A DNA stretch of 36,789 nt, taken from Rhodospirillaceae bacterium. GTDB taxonomy: Bacteria; Pseudomonadota; Alphaproteobacteria; Azospirillales; Azospirillaceae. Below the pieces are notes generated by a model. The model made no database searches, had not been told where the DNA came from, and saw only the letters and a list, made by a program, of their open reading frames with translations. Where the stretch lies: positions 1-36,789 of the forward strand of contig JAJUIU010000038.1 in assembly GCA_029267445.1 (NCBI GenBank), read 5' to 3'. Position numbers and translations under genes: made by a program. Shown here in pieces: positions 15,863 to 21,441 of this stretch (position 1 is the first letter of the stretch; the number at the start of each line of letters is the position of its first letter).

Positions 15863-16318
15863 TCACGCACCCTCGGGATCGACGCCTTGGTGGCGGAGAT
15901 GCGCGACGATCTGGTTGTCGATGTCCGTCAGCTCCTTCAGCGTCTGGCGGACGTCGCGGAGCTGTTGTTCGAGCTGGTCGATCCGCTGGCGGGCAAGCTG
16001 GTGAGCGTAGCGCATCTGCTCCACCTGGGCCTCGTCGACATCGTACAGATCGACGAACTTCTTGATCTCCCCGATGGAGAAGCCCAGCCGCTTGCCGCGG
16101 CAGATCAACATCACGCGGGCGCGGTCGCGGTGGGTGTAGACCCGGTTCTGACCATCGCGGCCCGGCGTGACCAGCCCCTCGTCCTCGTAGAATCGAAGGG
16201 TGCGCGCCGTCAGGCCGAATTCCTCGGCCAGCTCGCTGATCGTGTAGGTCCGCCCTCCCTCGGGCGACGGGGCCTTCATGCTGTCGGGCACGGGTCCGTC
16301 CTTGTCGTCGGGAGCCAT
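15863..16318 (-). CDS. MerR family transcriptional regulator of the acyl-CoA degradation cluster
   Basis: 151 residues. After a ~22-residue polar tail, the MerR winged-helix domain starts at YTISELAEEFGLTARTLRFY and continues with the wing GRDGQNRVYTHRD to about residue 90. A long dimerisation helix (about 95-140, e.g. ARQRIDQLEQQLRDVRQ) follows. No Cys metal-site pattern is present, so it is not a metal sensor. The closest type I recognise is the LiuR-like group, which controls branched-chain amino acid and fatty acid catabolism and senses acyl-CoA-type effectors. The genes downstream are thiolase, hydroxyacyl-CoA dehydrogenase/hydratase and acyl-CoA dehydrogenase. A palindrome at 16331-16352, 12 bp before the start, is probably its own operator. 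The effector is unknown. Confidence 0.93.
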   Translation of the reverse strand: MAPDDKDGPVPDSMKAPSPEGGRTYTISELAEEFGLTARTLRFYEDEGLVTPGRDGQNRVYTHRDRARVMLICRGKRLGFSIGEIKKFVDLYDVDEAQVEQMRYAHQLARQRIDQLEQQLRDVRQTLKELTDIDNQIVAHLRHQGVDPEGA

Positions 16319-16330
16319 GATGGGCTCCGG

Positions 16331-16352
16331 TTGACGTTTACGTAAAGGTAAA
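16331..16352. promoter_or_regulatory. Palindromic operator candidate for the MerR regulator
   Basis: A perfect 10-bp core TTTACGTAAA lies at 16337-16346. Extending it to 22 bp (TTGACGTTTACGTAAAGGTAAA) keeps 9 of 11 mirrored pairs. It lies between the divergent MerR-led cluster and the DUF2237 gene, 12 bp before the regulator start. Both position and symmetry fit autoregulation by a LiuR-like MerR protein. I saw no second copy upstream of the thiolase, hydratase or acyl-CoA dehydrogenase genes. Confidence 0.6.
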
Positions 16353-16437
16353 GACGAGAGGGTCCGGAGTCAAGGATGACAATCGTGGCCCGTTGGGGCA
16401 GAGAATCCGACAGTGACACCCCAGGGGGATCCGTTCG

Positions 16438-16854
16438 ATGCGCGACCAGGACCGGCCGCCCGGCAACGAGCCGGAGGACTGGAAGGACACCGACCTCAGC
16501 GTCCTGGGGGAGCCGCTGGAGGTCTGCGGCATCGATCCGATGACGGGGTTCTTCCGCGACGGCTGCTGTTCCACCGGCCCGCACGACCACGGCTCGCACA
16601 CGGTTTGCGCCGAGATGACGCCGGAGTTCCTGGCGTTCAGCCGGTCGCGCGGCAACGACCTGTCCACACCGCGCCCCGAATGGCATTTCCCCGGGTTGAA
16701 GGCCGGCGACCGCTGGTGCGTCTGCGCCGCCCGCTGGCTGGAGGCCTACGAGGCCGGCGTGGCCCCGCCCGTGCGCCTGCGCTCCACCCATCAGGCGGCC
16801 CTGCGCATCGTCCCCTTCATAGCGCTGCGCCGGCACGCGCTGGACCTGTCCTGA
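16438..16854 (+). CDS. DUF2237 family protein
   Basis: 138 residues. The whole chain matches DUF2237, with landmarks LSVLGEPLEVCG, DPMTGFFRDGCC, GSHTVCAEMT and SRGNDLSTPRPEWHFPGL, then GDRWCVCAARW. Five Cys and several His are in conserved-looking positions, suggesting a metal or redox site, but the function of this family is not established. Cytosolic: no signal or membrane segment. AGGGGGA precedes the ATG by about 8 bp. It is divergent from the MerR gene and shares the 119-bp region holding the palindromic operator, so it may be co-regulated with acyl-CoA degradation. Confidence 0.92.
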   Translation: MRDQDRPPGNEPEDWKDTDLSVLGEPLEVCGIDPMTGFFRDGCCSTGPHDHGSHTVCAEMTPEFLAFSRSRGNDLSTPRPEWHFPGLKAGDRWCVCAARWLEAYEAGVAPPVRLRSTHQAALRIVPFIALRRHALDLS

Positions 16855-16952
16855 CACGCGTCCGCCCCCGTGGCGAGTCCCCGGACTTTCACTGGACTCC
16901 CACCGATGTTCATGTATTGTTCCCATAAATCCCGAAGAAGATGGAGGCACGC

Positions 16953-17330
16953 ATGATCGGGTACGTGACGCTGGGCACCAACGACCTGCCCCGGGCGGCG
17001 AAGTTCTACGACGCCATCGCGGCGGAGTTGGGCACCGGCCGCATGATGGAGTTTCCAACGGGTATCGCCTGGGGCACGCCCGGCGGGGCGCCGGGTATCG
17101 GCGTGCTGGCGCCCTATGATGGCAAGCCGGCCACGGTCGGCAACGGCGTCATGATCGCGCTGGACGCGAAGGACCAAGCGCAGGTGGACAGGCTGTACGA
17201 GATCGCGCTCGCCAACGGCGGCACCTGCGAGGGCAAACCGGGCCTGCGCGGCGGAGGATTCTACGCGGCCTATTTCCGCGACCCGGACGGCAACAAGCTG
17301 AACGCCTTCGTGATGGGCGCCCCGAGCTGA
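16953..17330 (+). CDS. VOC family protein (glyoxalase/bleomycin-resistance fold)
   Basis: 125 residues with a single glyoxalase-like module pair. It begins MIGYVTLGTNDLPRAAKFYD, has a central IAWGTPGG segment and ends with the classic YFRDPDGNKLNAFVM strand. Members bind a divalent metal and act as dioxygenases, isomerases or resistance proteins; this one cannot be assigned a substrate. I preferred the ATG at 16953, 6 bp after ATGGAGG, to the ATG at 16941 that forms part of that ribosome binding site. It lies about 100 bp after DUF2237 with AT-richer promoter-like sequence between (TTCATGTATTGTTCCC), so it may be transcribed separately. Confidence 0.92.
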   Translation: MIGYVTLGTNDLPRAAKFYDAIAAELGTGRMMEFPTGIAWGTPGGAPGIGVLAPYDGKPATVGNGVMIALDAKDQAQVDRLYEIALANGGTCEGKPGLRGGGFYAAYFRDPDGNKLNAFVMGAPS

Positions 17331-17349
17331 GGCGGGGCGCGGCTTCGCC

Positions 17350-18111
17350 CTACCCTTCCAGCGCCTGAAGCGCGGTGCGCAGGCGGGCGTCCTCGGGCAG
17401 ACGGTCGCGCATGCCGCGCAGCAGCGCCACCGCGTCGGCCCGCCGGCCCTGGCGGTGGAAGGCGCAGGCGAGGCCGATTGCGGCGGGAACCCGCGTCGGT
17501 TCCGCGATCAGCACGTCGGCGAAGAGCGGGGCCGCCTCGTCGTCGCGGGTGTCGGCGAGGCAGAGCAGGCCCAGCTGGAACTTGGCCTCGACATCGTCCG
17601 GCGCGAAGGCCAGCGCCTGGCGGAAGCAGTGCTCCGCCGCGTCGGCTTCGCCCAGGGCGTCGAGCGCCGTGCCCAGCCCGACATGGGCCGGCACCAGCCG
17701 GGGCGAACGGCGGATCGCCTCGCGGAAGCAGTCCCGCGCCTCCGCCGGACGGCCCAGGGCCGCCAGCGTGTTGCCGAGGTTGGTCAGGATCTCCGGATTG
17801 CCGGGGTCGAGCGTGGCGGCCCGGCGGAAACAGGTGGCGGCCGTGCCGAAGTCGCCCCGGTCGTAGAGCAGCACGCCCCGGCTGTTGTGGAACTCGGCGA
17901 TCCCGTCGTCGAGCGCAATGGCGCGGGCGAACAGCTCCCCCGCTTCGGCCGTGCGGTGCCGCTTCTGCACGATCAGCCCCAGCAGGTGCAGCGCCCGCGC
18001 CTCCATCGGGTCCATGGACAGGGCCTGGCGGGCGCTGAGCTCGGCGTCGGCCAGCAGGCCGGCCTGTAGGTATTGGTGGGAGAGGCTGACGCAGGCCTGG
18101 GCGAGGGACAT
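17350..18111 (-). CDS. TPR repeat protein
   Basis: 253 residues made of about seven consecutive TPR units. Examples are LADAELSARQALSMDP, then ALHLLGLIVQKRHRTAEAGE, NSRGVLLYDRGDFGTAA, LTNLGNTLAALGRPAEA, GLGTALDALGEADAA and FQLGLLCLADTRDDEA. No enzyme domain or signal peptide is visible, so it is probably a cytosolic scaffold; such N-terminal TPR blocks are often found in glycosylation or secretion proteins, but here the chain ends after them. I chose the ATG at 18111 because the repeats start right after it and GAAGG lies upstream; the longer frame to 18327 has no repeat pattern. It is convergent with the VOC gene, 19 bp away. The partner is unknown. Confidence 0.88.
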   Translation of the reverse strand: MSLAQACVSLSHQYLQAGLLADAELSARQALSMDPMEARALHLLGLIVQKRHRTAEAGELFARAIALDDGIAEFHNSRGVLLYDRGDFGTAATCFRRAATLDPGNPEILTNLGNTLAALGRPAEARDCFREAIRRSPRLVPAHVGLGTALDALGEADAAEHCFRQALAFAPDDVEAKFQLGLLCLADTRDDEAAPLFADVLIAEPTRVPAAIGLACAFHRQGRRADAVALLRGMRDRLPEDARLRTALQALEG

Positions 18112-18276
18112 GGGGCACACTGCCTTCTGCAGGGGTGTCTCGCCCCCGTAACAGCAAAGGCCGGGCCAGAGCCGAGGCGGCGGATTTCCTGGACTCCGCC
18201 CCGCCGCAAACGCCCCGCGCCGCCCCATCCCGGAAAAAGCTGCCGGGCAATTCCGCCCCCACCCCTCATAAAGGAC

Positions 18277-18301
18277 GGGCGGTCCCTGTCCGGAACCGCC
18301 C
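18277..18301 (-). terminator. Possible terminator downstream of nrdB
   Basis: GGGCGGT at 18277-18283 pairs with ACCGCCC at 18295-18301. On the minus strand the stem is followed by GTCCTTTAT. It lies about 65 bp beyond the nrdB stop, within the 254-bp gap before the TPR gene. The rest of that gap shows no other structure. Confidence 0.4.
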
Positions 18302-18365
18302 GCTGGAGTGGCACCCCCCGGGCCCATGGCTTGCCCGGATCGGCGCAGGAGCTTGTGGCCGAGGT

Positions 18366-19334
18366 TCAGTCGGCGAAGGCCTCCTCCCAGGTGCCCTTGG
18401 TGGCAGCCTTGGAGTATTCGGTGGCGCGGTTCTCGAAGAAGTTCGTGTGCTCGATGCCGTTCAGGATGGCGTCCATCCAGGGCAGCGGGTTCTTCTCGAT
18501 CCGGTAGATGGGCTGGAGGCCGAGCTGGGTCAGGCGGCGGTCGGCGATGTAGCGGATGTAGCGCTTCACATCCTCGCCCGTCAGCCCCTCGATCGGGCCC
18601 ATCTCGAAGGCGAGGTCGATGAAGGCGTCCTCGTGGTGGACGATGGTCTCGCAGGCGACATAGAGCTCGCGCTGCAGCTCCTCGGTCCAGATCTCCTCGT
18701 TCTCCGCGATGAAGGTGCGGAACAGCTTGATGATGCTCTGCGTGTGCAGGCTCTCGTCGCGCACCGACCAGGTCACGATCTGGCCCATCCCCTTCATCTT
18801 GTTGAAGCGGGGGAAGTTCATCAGGATCGCGAAGCTGGCGAAGAGCTGCAGCCCCTCGGTGAAGGCGCCGAACACCGCCAGGGTCTTGGCGATGTCCTGA
18901 AGGCTGTCGACGTTGAACTCGTGCATGTAGTCGTACTTGTCCTTCATCTCCTTGTAGCGGAGGAAGGCCGAGTACTCGGTCTCCGGCATGCCGATGGTGT
19001 CGAGCAGGTGGGAGTATGCGGCGATGTGCACCGTCTCCATGCTGGAGAACGCCGCCATCATCATCTGGATCTCGGTCGGCTGGAACACGCGGCTGTAGTG
19101 CCGCATGTAGCAGTTGTTCACCTCCACGTCGGCCTGGGTGAAGAAGCGGAAGATCTGCGTCAGCAGGTTCCGCTCCCCGTCCGTCAGCTTGTTGCGCCAG
19201 TCCTTGACGTCATCCGCCAGCGGCACCTCCTCCGGCAGCCAATGGATCCGCTGCTGGGTCAGCCAGGCCTCGTAGGCCCAGGGGTAGCGGAACGGCTTGT
19301 AGACGGGGTTCGGCGTCAGCAGGGCGGAGGGCAT
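18366..19334 (-). CDS. nrdB: Ribonucleoside-diphosphate reductase beta subunit (class Ia)
   Basis: 322 residues, ferritin-like radical-generating subunit. The six di-iron ligands line up with E. coli NrdB spacing: Asp69 (TQADVEVNN), Glu100 and His103 (SMETVHIAAY), Glu160 (FTEGLQLF), Glu194 and His197 (RDESLH). The radical Tyr is Tyr107, four residues after His103. It generates the tyrosyl radical used by NrdA to reduce NDPs to dNDPs. There is no ATP-cone. I chose the ATG at 19334 because the family begins there; an in-frame ATG at 19355 is possible. It is on the same strand as nrdA but 2.1 kb downstream, with an EF-hand gene between, so it must have its own promoter. An NrdR-box-like sequence lies at 19349-19364. 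Confidence 0.95.
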   Translation of the reverse strand: MPSALLTPNPVYKPFRYPWAYEAWLTQQRIHWLPEEVPLADDVKDWRNKLTDGERNLLTQIFRFFTQADVEVNNCYMRHYSRVFQPTEIQMMMAAFSSMETVHIAAYSHLLDTIGMPETEYSAFLRYKEMKDKYDYMHEFNVDSLQDIAKTLAVFGAFTEGLQLFASFAILMNFPRFNKMKGMGQIVTWSVRDESLHTQSIIKLFRTFIAENEEIWTEELQRELYVACETIVHHEDAFIDLAFEMGPIEGLTGEDVKRYIRYIADRRLTQLGLQPIYRIEKNPLPWMDAILNGIEHTNFFENRATEYSKAATKGTWEEAFAD

Positions 19335-19348
19335 GTCGGGCGCTGTCC

Positions 19349-19364
19349 ATACCATATCTAGTGG
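19349..19364 (-). promoter_or_regulatory. NrdR-box-like sequence upstream of nrdB
   Basis: On the minus strand it reads CCACTAGATATGGTAT and matches about 12 of 16 positions of the NrdR consensus (acaCwAtATaTwGtgt). A weaker match lies about 31 bp farther upstream, the usual spacing of paired NrdR boxes. It ends 14 bp before the chosen start codon, which is closer than usual, so confidence is limited. Confidence 0.35.
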
Positions 19365-19487
19365 CCGGAACCATATCCGGCACCCTAGAGAAGGTAACAC
19401 AACGGACGGAGTTGAAAAGCCCGACGTACCTGTGAATCAGGTGGAAGGCGGGGTTTGTCGCACCCCCCACCCCATTATTCCGGGGTA

Positions 19488-20135
19488 CTACCGCCGGCTC
19501 AGCAGGAATTCCACGGCCTCGCGCTGGGCGGCCATGAACTCGTCGCGCCCCACCGCCCCGTCCCCATCGCGGTCCCACCCGGCGATCCGCCCGGCCGCAT
19601 GGGCCCGGAACTCCGCCTCCGTCACCCGGAAATCGGCGTTGGCATCGGCCGACATGACGGGATCGAGCCCCATGCGCAGCCGCGCCCGGGGCCCGCGCTG
19701 CCCGTCGGGCGTGGCCTCGACCTGGCTGGGATCGATGGTGATCGGCGCCGGCGGGCGGCGGCGCGAGGGGCGCGGCTCCGGCGAGTGCGGCACGTGATAG
19801 GGCGAGCTGGTGCGCGCCTCCGTTAGTTCCACCGAGGTGACGTAGCCGTCGCCGTTCCGGTCGTAGGCCTTGAACACGCGGGCGGCGTCGGCCGCCATCT
19901 CGGCCGCCGTCAGCCGCCCGTCGCCGTTCGAATCGACGCGGCCGAACCAGGCGTCCAGCGTCTGGGCGTGGGTCTGGAGATCGGGGGTGGGCAGGCCCAG
20001 CAGCTCCCCGTTCGGGCTGACCTGGGCGAAACGGAGCGGCGGCCTGTCCGGGCCGGGGCCGGCGGCACAGCCGGCGAGCGCGCCGGCGAGGATGAGCGGG
20101 ACCAGGGCGGAAACGGCGGTCGGACTGCGGCGCAT
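19488..20135 (-). CDS. EF-hand lipoprotein
   Basis: 215 residues. Signal peptide with lipobox LAGC (Cys23) for lipidation. Four calcium-binding loops follow: DSNGDGRLTAAE, DRNGDGYVTSVE, DANADFRVTEAE and DRDGDGAVGRDE. The third lacks a Gly and has Phe where a Gly-x ligand is expected, so it may bind weakly. The pairs are separated by a Pro/Arg-rich linker (SPEPRPSRRRPPAP). It is a likely periplasmic or surface calcium-binding protein. It ends 153 bp before nrdB and may be preceded by a 22-residue membrane peptide gene at 20184-20252. No partner or pathway is evident; its position between nrdA and nrdB looks incidental. Confidence 0.9.
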   Translation of the reverse strand: MRRSPTAVSALVPLILAGALAGCAAGPGPDRPPLRFAQVSPNGELLGLPTPDLQTHAQTLDAWFGRVDSNGDGRLTAAEMAADAARVFKAYDRNGDGYVTSVELTEARTSSPYHVPHSPEPRPSRRRPPAPITIDPSQVEATPDGQRGPRARLRMGLDPVMSADANADFRVTEAEFRAHAAGRIAGWDRDGDGAVGRDEFMAAQREAVEFLLSRR

Positions 20136-20183
20136 GGGCTCTCGTGACGAGCGGGGGAACGCGGGCGCCGCAGCCTAGGCGGT

Positions 20184-20252
20184 TCAGGCGACGGCGGCCA
20201 GACCCATCAGGATCAACGGGAAGAAGGCGAGCAGCAGCTTGGCGATACGCAT
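20184..20252 (-). CDS. Possible 22-residue membrane peptide
   Basis: A very short frame with ATG at 20252 and TGA at 20184. GGAG lies about 8 bp upstream of the ATG. The peptide starts MRIAKLLLAFFPLILMGLAA, a positively charged N-terminus followed by a single hydrophobic helix, with no room for anything else. It lies 48 bp upstream of the EF-hand lipoprotein gene on the same strand and could be co-transcribed. It resembles small membrane proteins or a leaderless signal-like peptide. No homologue is known to me; chance is possible at this length. Confidence 0.45.
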   Translation of the reverse strand: MRIAKLLLAFFPLILMGLAAVA

Positions 20253-20466
20253 GGAAGGCTCCGGGGTGGCCGGGCCGGGGTTCGGGTGAACCGGGGTCCG
20301 TGATCTCGATGACCTGAGAATGCGGCCGAAGCGGGGCGCCGGGTGTGACGGGCGGCACAGGCACCGATGCGGCGGCGCCTGGGGTGCGATGCGCGGCCCG
20401 CATGGGGTGTGACGGGGGTCACCGGAGGGGCTCGTCCTGGGGGGGGGGCCGGCGCAGGTGGCGGGA

Positions 20467-20530
20467 GCCGGCCGGGATCACGAATGAACACGGATGCCCG
20501 CTGTCGCGGGCCACGGATGAACACGAATGG
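20467..20530. repeat. CACGGATG-class interspersed repeat, copy 1
   Basis: It starts GCCGGCCGGGATCACGAATG, continues with ACACGGATGCCCGCTGTCGC and ends CCACGGATGAACACGAATGG. The second copy at 21018-21079 matches almost base for base through the central GATGCCCGCTGTCGCGG segment. Confidence 0.75.
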
Positions 20531-20746
20531 CGGCTGGCGGACAGTGCCATGGATAGGGTGCCACCCGCGTCCCCACCCGCCTTCCCTGCGAAAGCAGGGA
20601 TCCACGGTTTTCTGTCGCCGAACGGGTGGTGGGAAAGAACTGTGGGCCCCTGCTTGCGCAGTGGAAACGGAGAATGAAGGCGAACAGTACGCCAGCGACC
20701 CTCCGTGTCTCCGTGTTGAACGATCCTTGAGCCCGGCCTGCGGCCT

Positions 20747-20876
20747 CTAAGGTGACATCAAAGGTGACAAAGGTGACATCTAAGGTGACAAAGGTGACGT
20801 CTAAAGTGACATCAAAGGTGACATGGGATTCCAGCGATTCCAGGCACTTGTCGCCTCTAAGGTGACAAAGGTGACG
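20747..20876. repeat. GGTGAC direct-repeat array with mostly alternating 12/9-bp spacing
   Basis: GTGAC begins at 20752, 20764, 20773, 20785, 20794, 20806 and 20818, then at 20862 and 20871. Spacings are 12, 9, 12, 9, 12, 12, then 44 and 9. The unit is AAGGTGACAT or AAGGTGACAA. Most of the array is therefore a 21-bp double unit, two helical turns. The two blocks both start with GCCTCTAAGGTGACA. It is too short and too regular for a CRISPR array and has no unique spacers. Confidence 0.8.
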
Positions 20877-21017
20877 TGATTCGATCACGCGGCGGTTCAT
20901 TCACGATATGCAAGACCCGGCGGCGCGGGGCCGCTGGGGTGGTTTGTAGCAGATTTCAGGAATATTTTCCAGATGCGGCGGCGGTGCGGGCGGCGGAGGC
21001 CGGTGCGGGTGGATGGG

Positions 21018-21079
21018 GCCGGCCGGGATCACGGATGACACGGATGCCCGCTGTCGCGGTCCACGGATGGGCACGGAGG
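21018..21079. repeat. CACGGATG-class interspersed repeat, copy 2
   Basis: Second copy of the repeat at 20467-20530, in the same orientation, with a few substitutions and one short deletion (ATCACGGATGACACGGATG in place of ATCACGAATGAACACGGATG). Confidence 0.75.
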
Positions 21080-21090
21080 GGAGTGGCGAC

Positions 21091-21190
21091 ACCTCCGTGA
21101 ACCTCTGTGCCCTCCGCGGTCTCCGTGGTTCATGGGGCGGCAGGGTTCTTCACCACGGAGACCGCAGAGACCGCTGAGGGGCACGGAGGG
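21091..21190. repeat. CACCACGGAGACC-class repeat in inverted pair
   Basis: The left arm contains TGCCCTCCGCGGTCTCCGTG and the right arm CACGGAGACCGCAGAGACC followed by GAGGGGCACGGAGGG, so the two face each other around a 20-bp centre. A further partial copy (CCCTCCGTGTCTCCGTG) is at 20699-20715. Confidence 0.7.
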
Positions 21191-21242
21191 GTGCGGTGTG
21201 CGTCCGGGCGCAGCGCCTCCTCATGGGGCCGATCTCCGTTCC

Positions 21243-21376
21243 GTCATCCCGGGCTTGCCCCGGGACCTGTGGACGGTGTGGATGCAGGGCACGGAGAAGG
21301 CGGAGATACCTCCCACAGGTCCCCCCGGATCGGGTCCGGGGCAGGCTTCTCTCCGCTGCGCTCCGGCCGGGATGAC
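21243..21376. repeat. GTCATCCCGG-class palindromic repeat, long copy
   Basis: GTCATCCCGG at 21243-21252 is mirrored by CCGGGATGAC at 21367-21376. Inner arms GGACCTGTGG near 21263 and CCACAGGTCC near 21313 also pair. It lies just beyond the nrdA terminator. Confidence 0.7.
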
Positions 21377-21386
21377 CGAAGAAAGT

Positions 21387-21414
21387 GAAAAAGCCGCCGG
21401 ATCGCTCCGGCGGC
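21387..21414 (-). terminator. Rho-independent terminator of nrdA
   Basis: On the minus strand a perfect 9-bp stem GCCGCCGGA/TCCGGCGGC with a GCGA loop is followed by TTTTTCA. It lies 28 bp beyond the nrdA stop codon, and shows that nrdA is not co-transcribed with nrdB. Confidence 0.85.
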
Positions 21415-21441
21415 CTTCGCGTCACGCGATCGGTGCTGGCC

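Larger units (their letters stand above)
20253..21386. other. 1.1-kb non-coding repeat island between the EF-hand gene and nrdA
   Basis: No open frame here has coding character: the available ones are short, overlap in several frames and translate repeats. The stretch instead contains at least four repeat families. These are CACGGATGAACACGGATG-type copies (20467-20530, 21018-21079), CACCACGGAGACC-type copies (20696-20722, 21091-21190), the GGTGAC array (20747-20876) and a GTCATCCCGG palindrome (21243-21376). Sequence at 20253-20466 and 20880-21017 shows nothing recognisable. Confidence 0.7.

Noticed and set aside
20747-20876. CRISPR array
   Set aside because: The repeat unit is 9-12 bp, there are no unique spacers of 25-40 bp and no cas genes.
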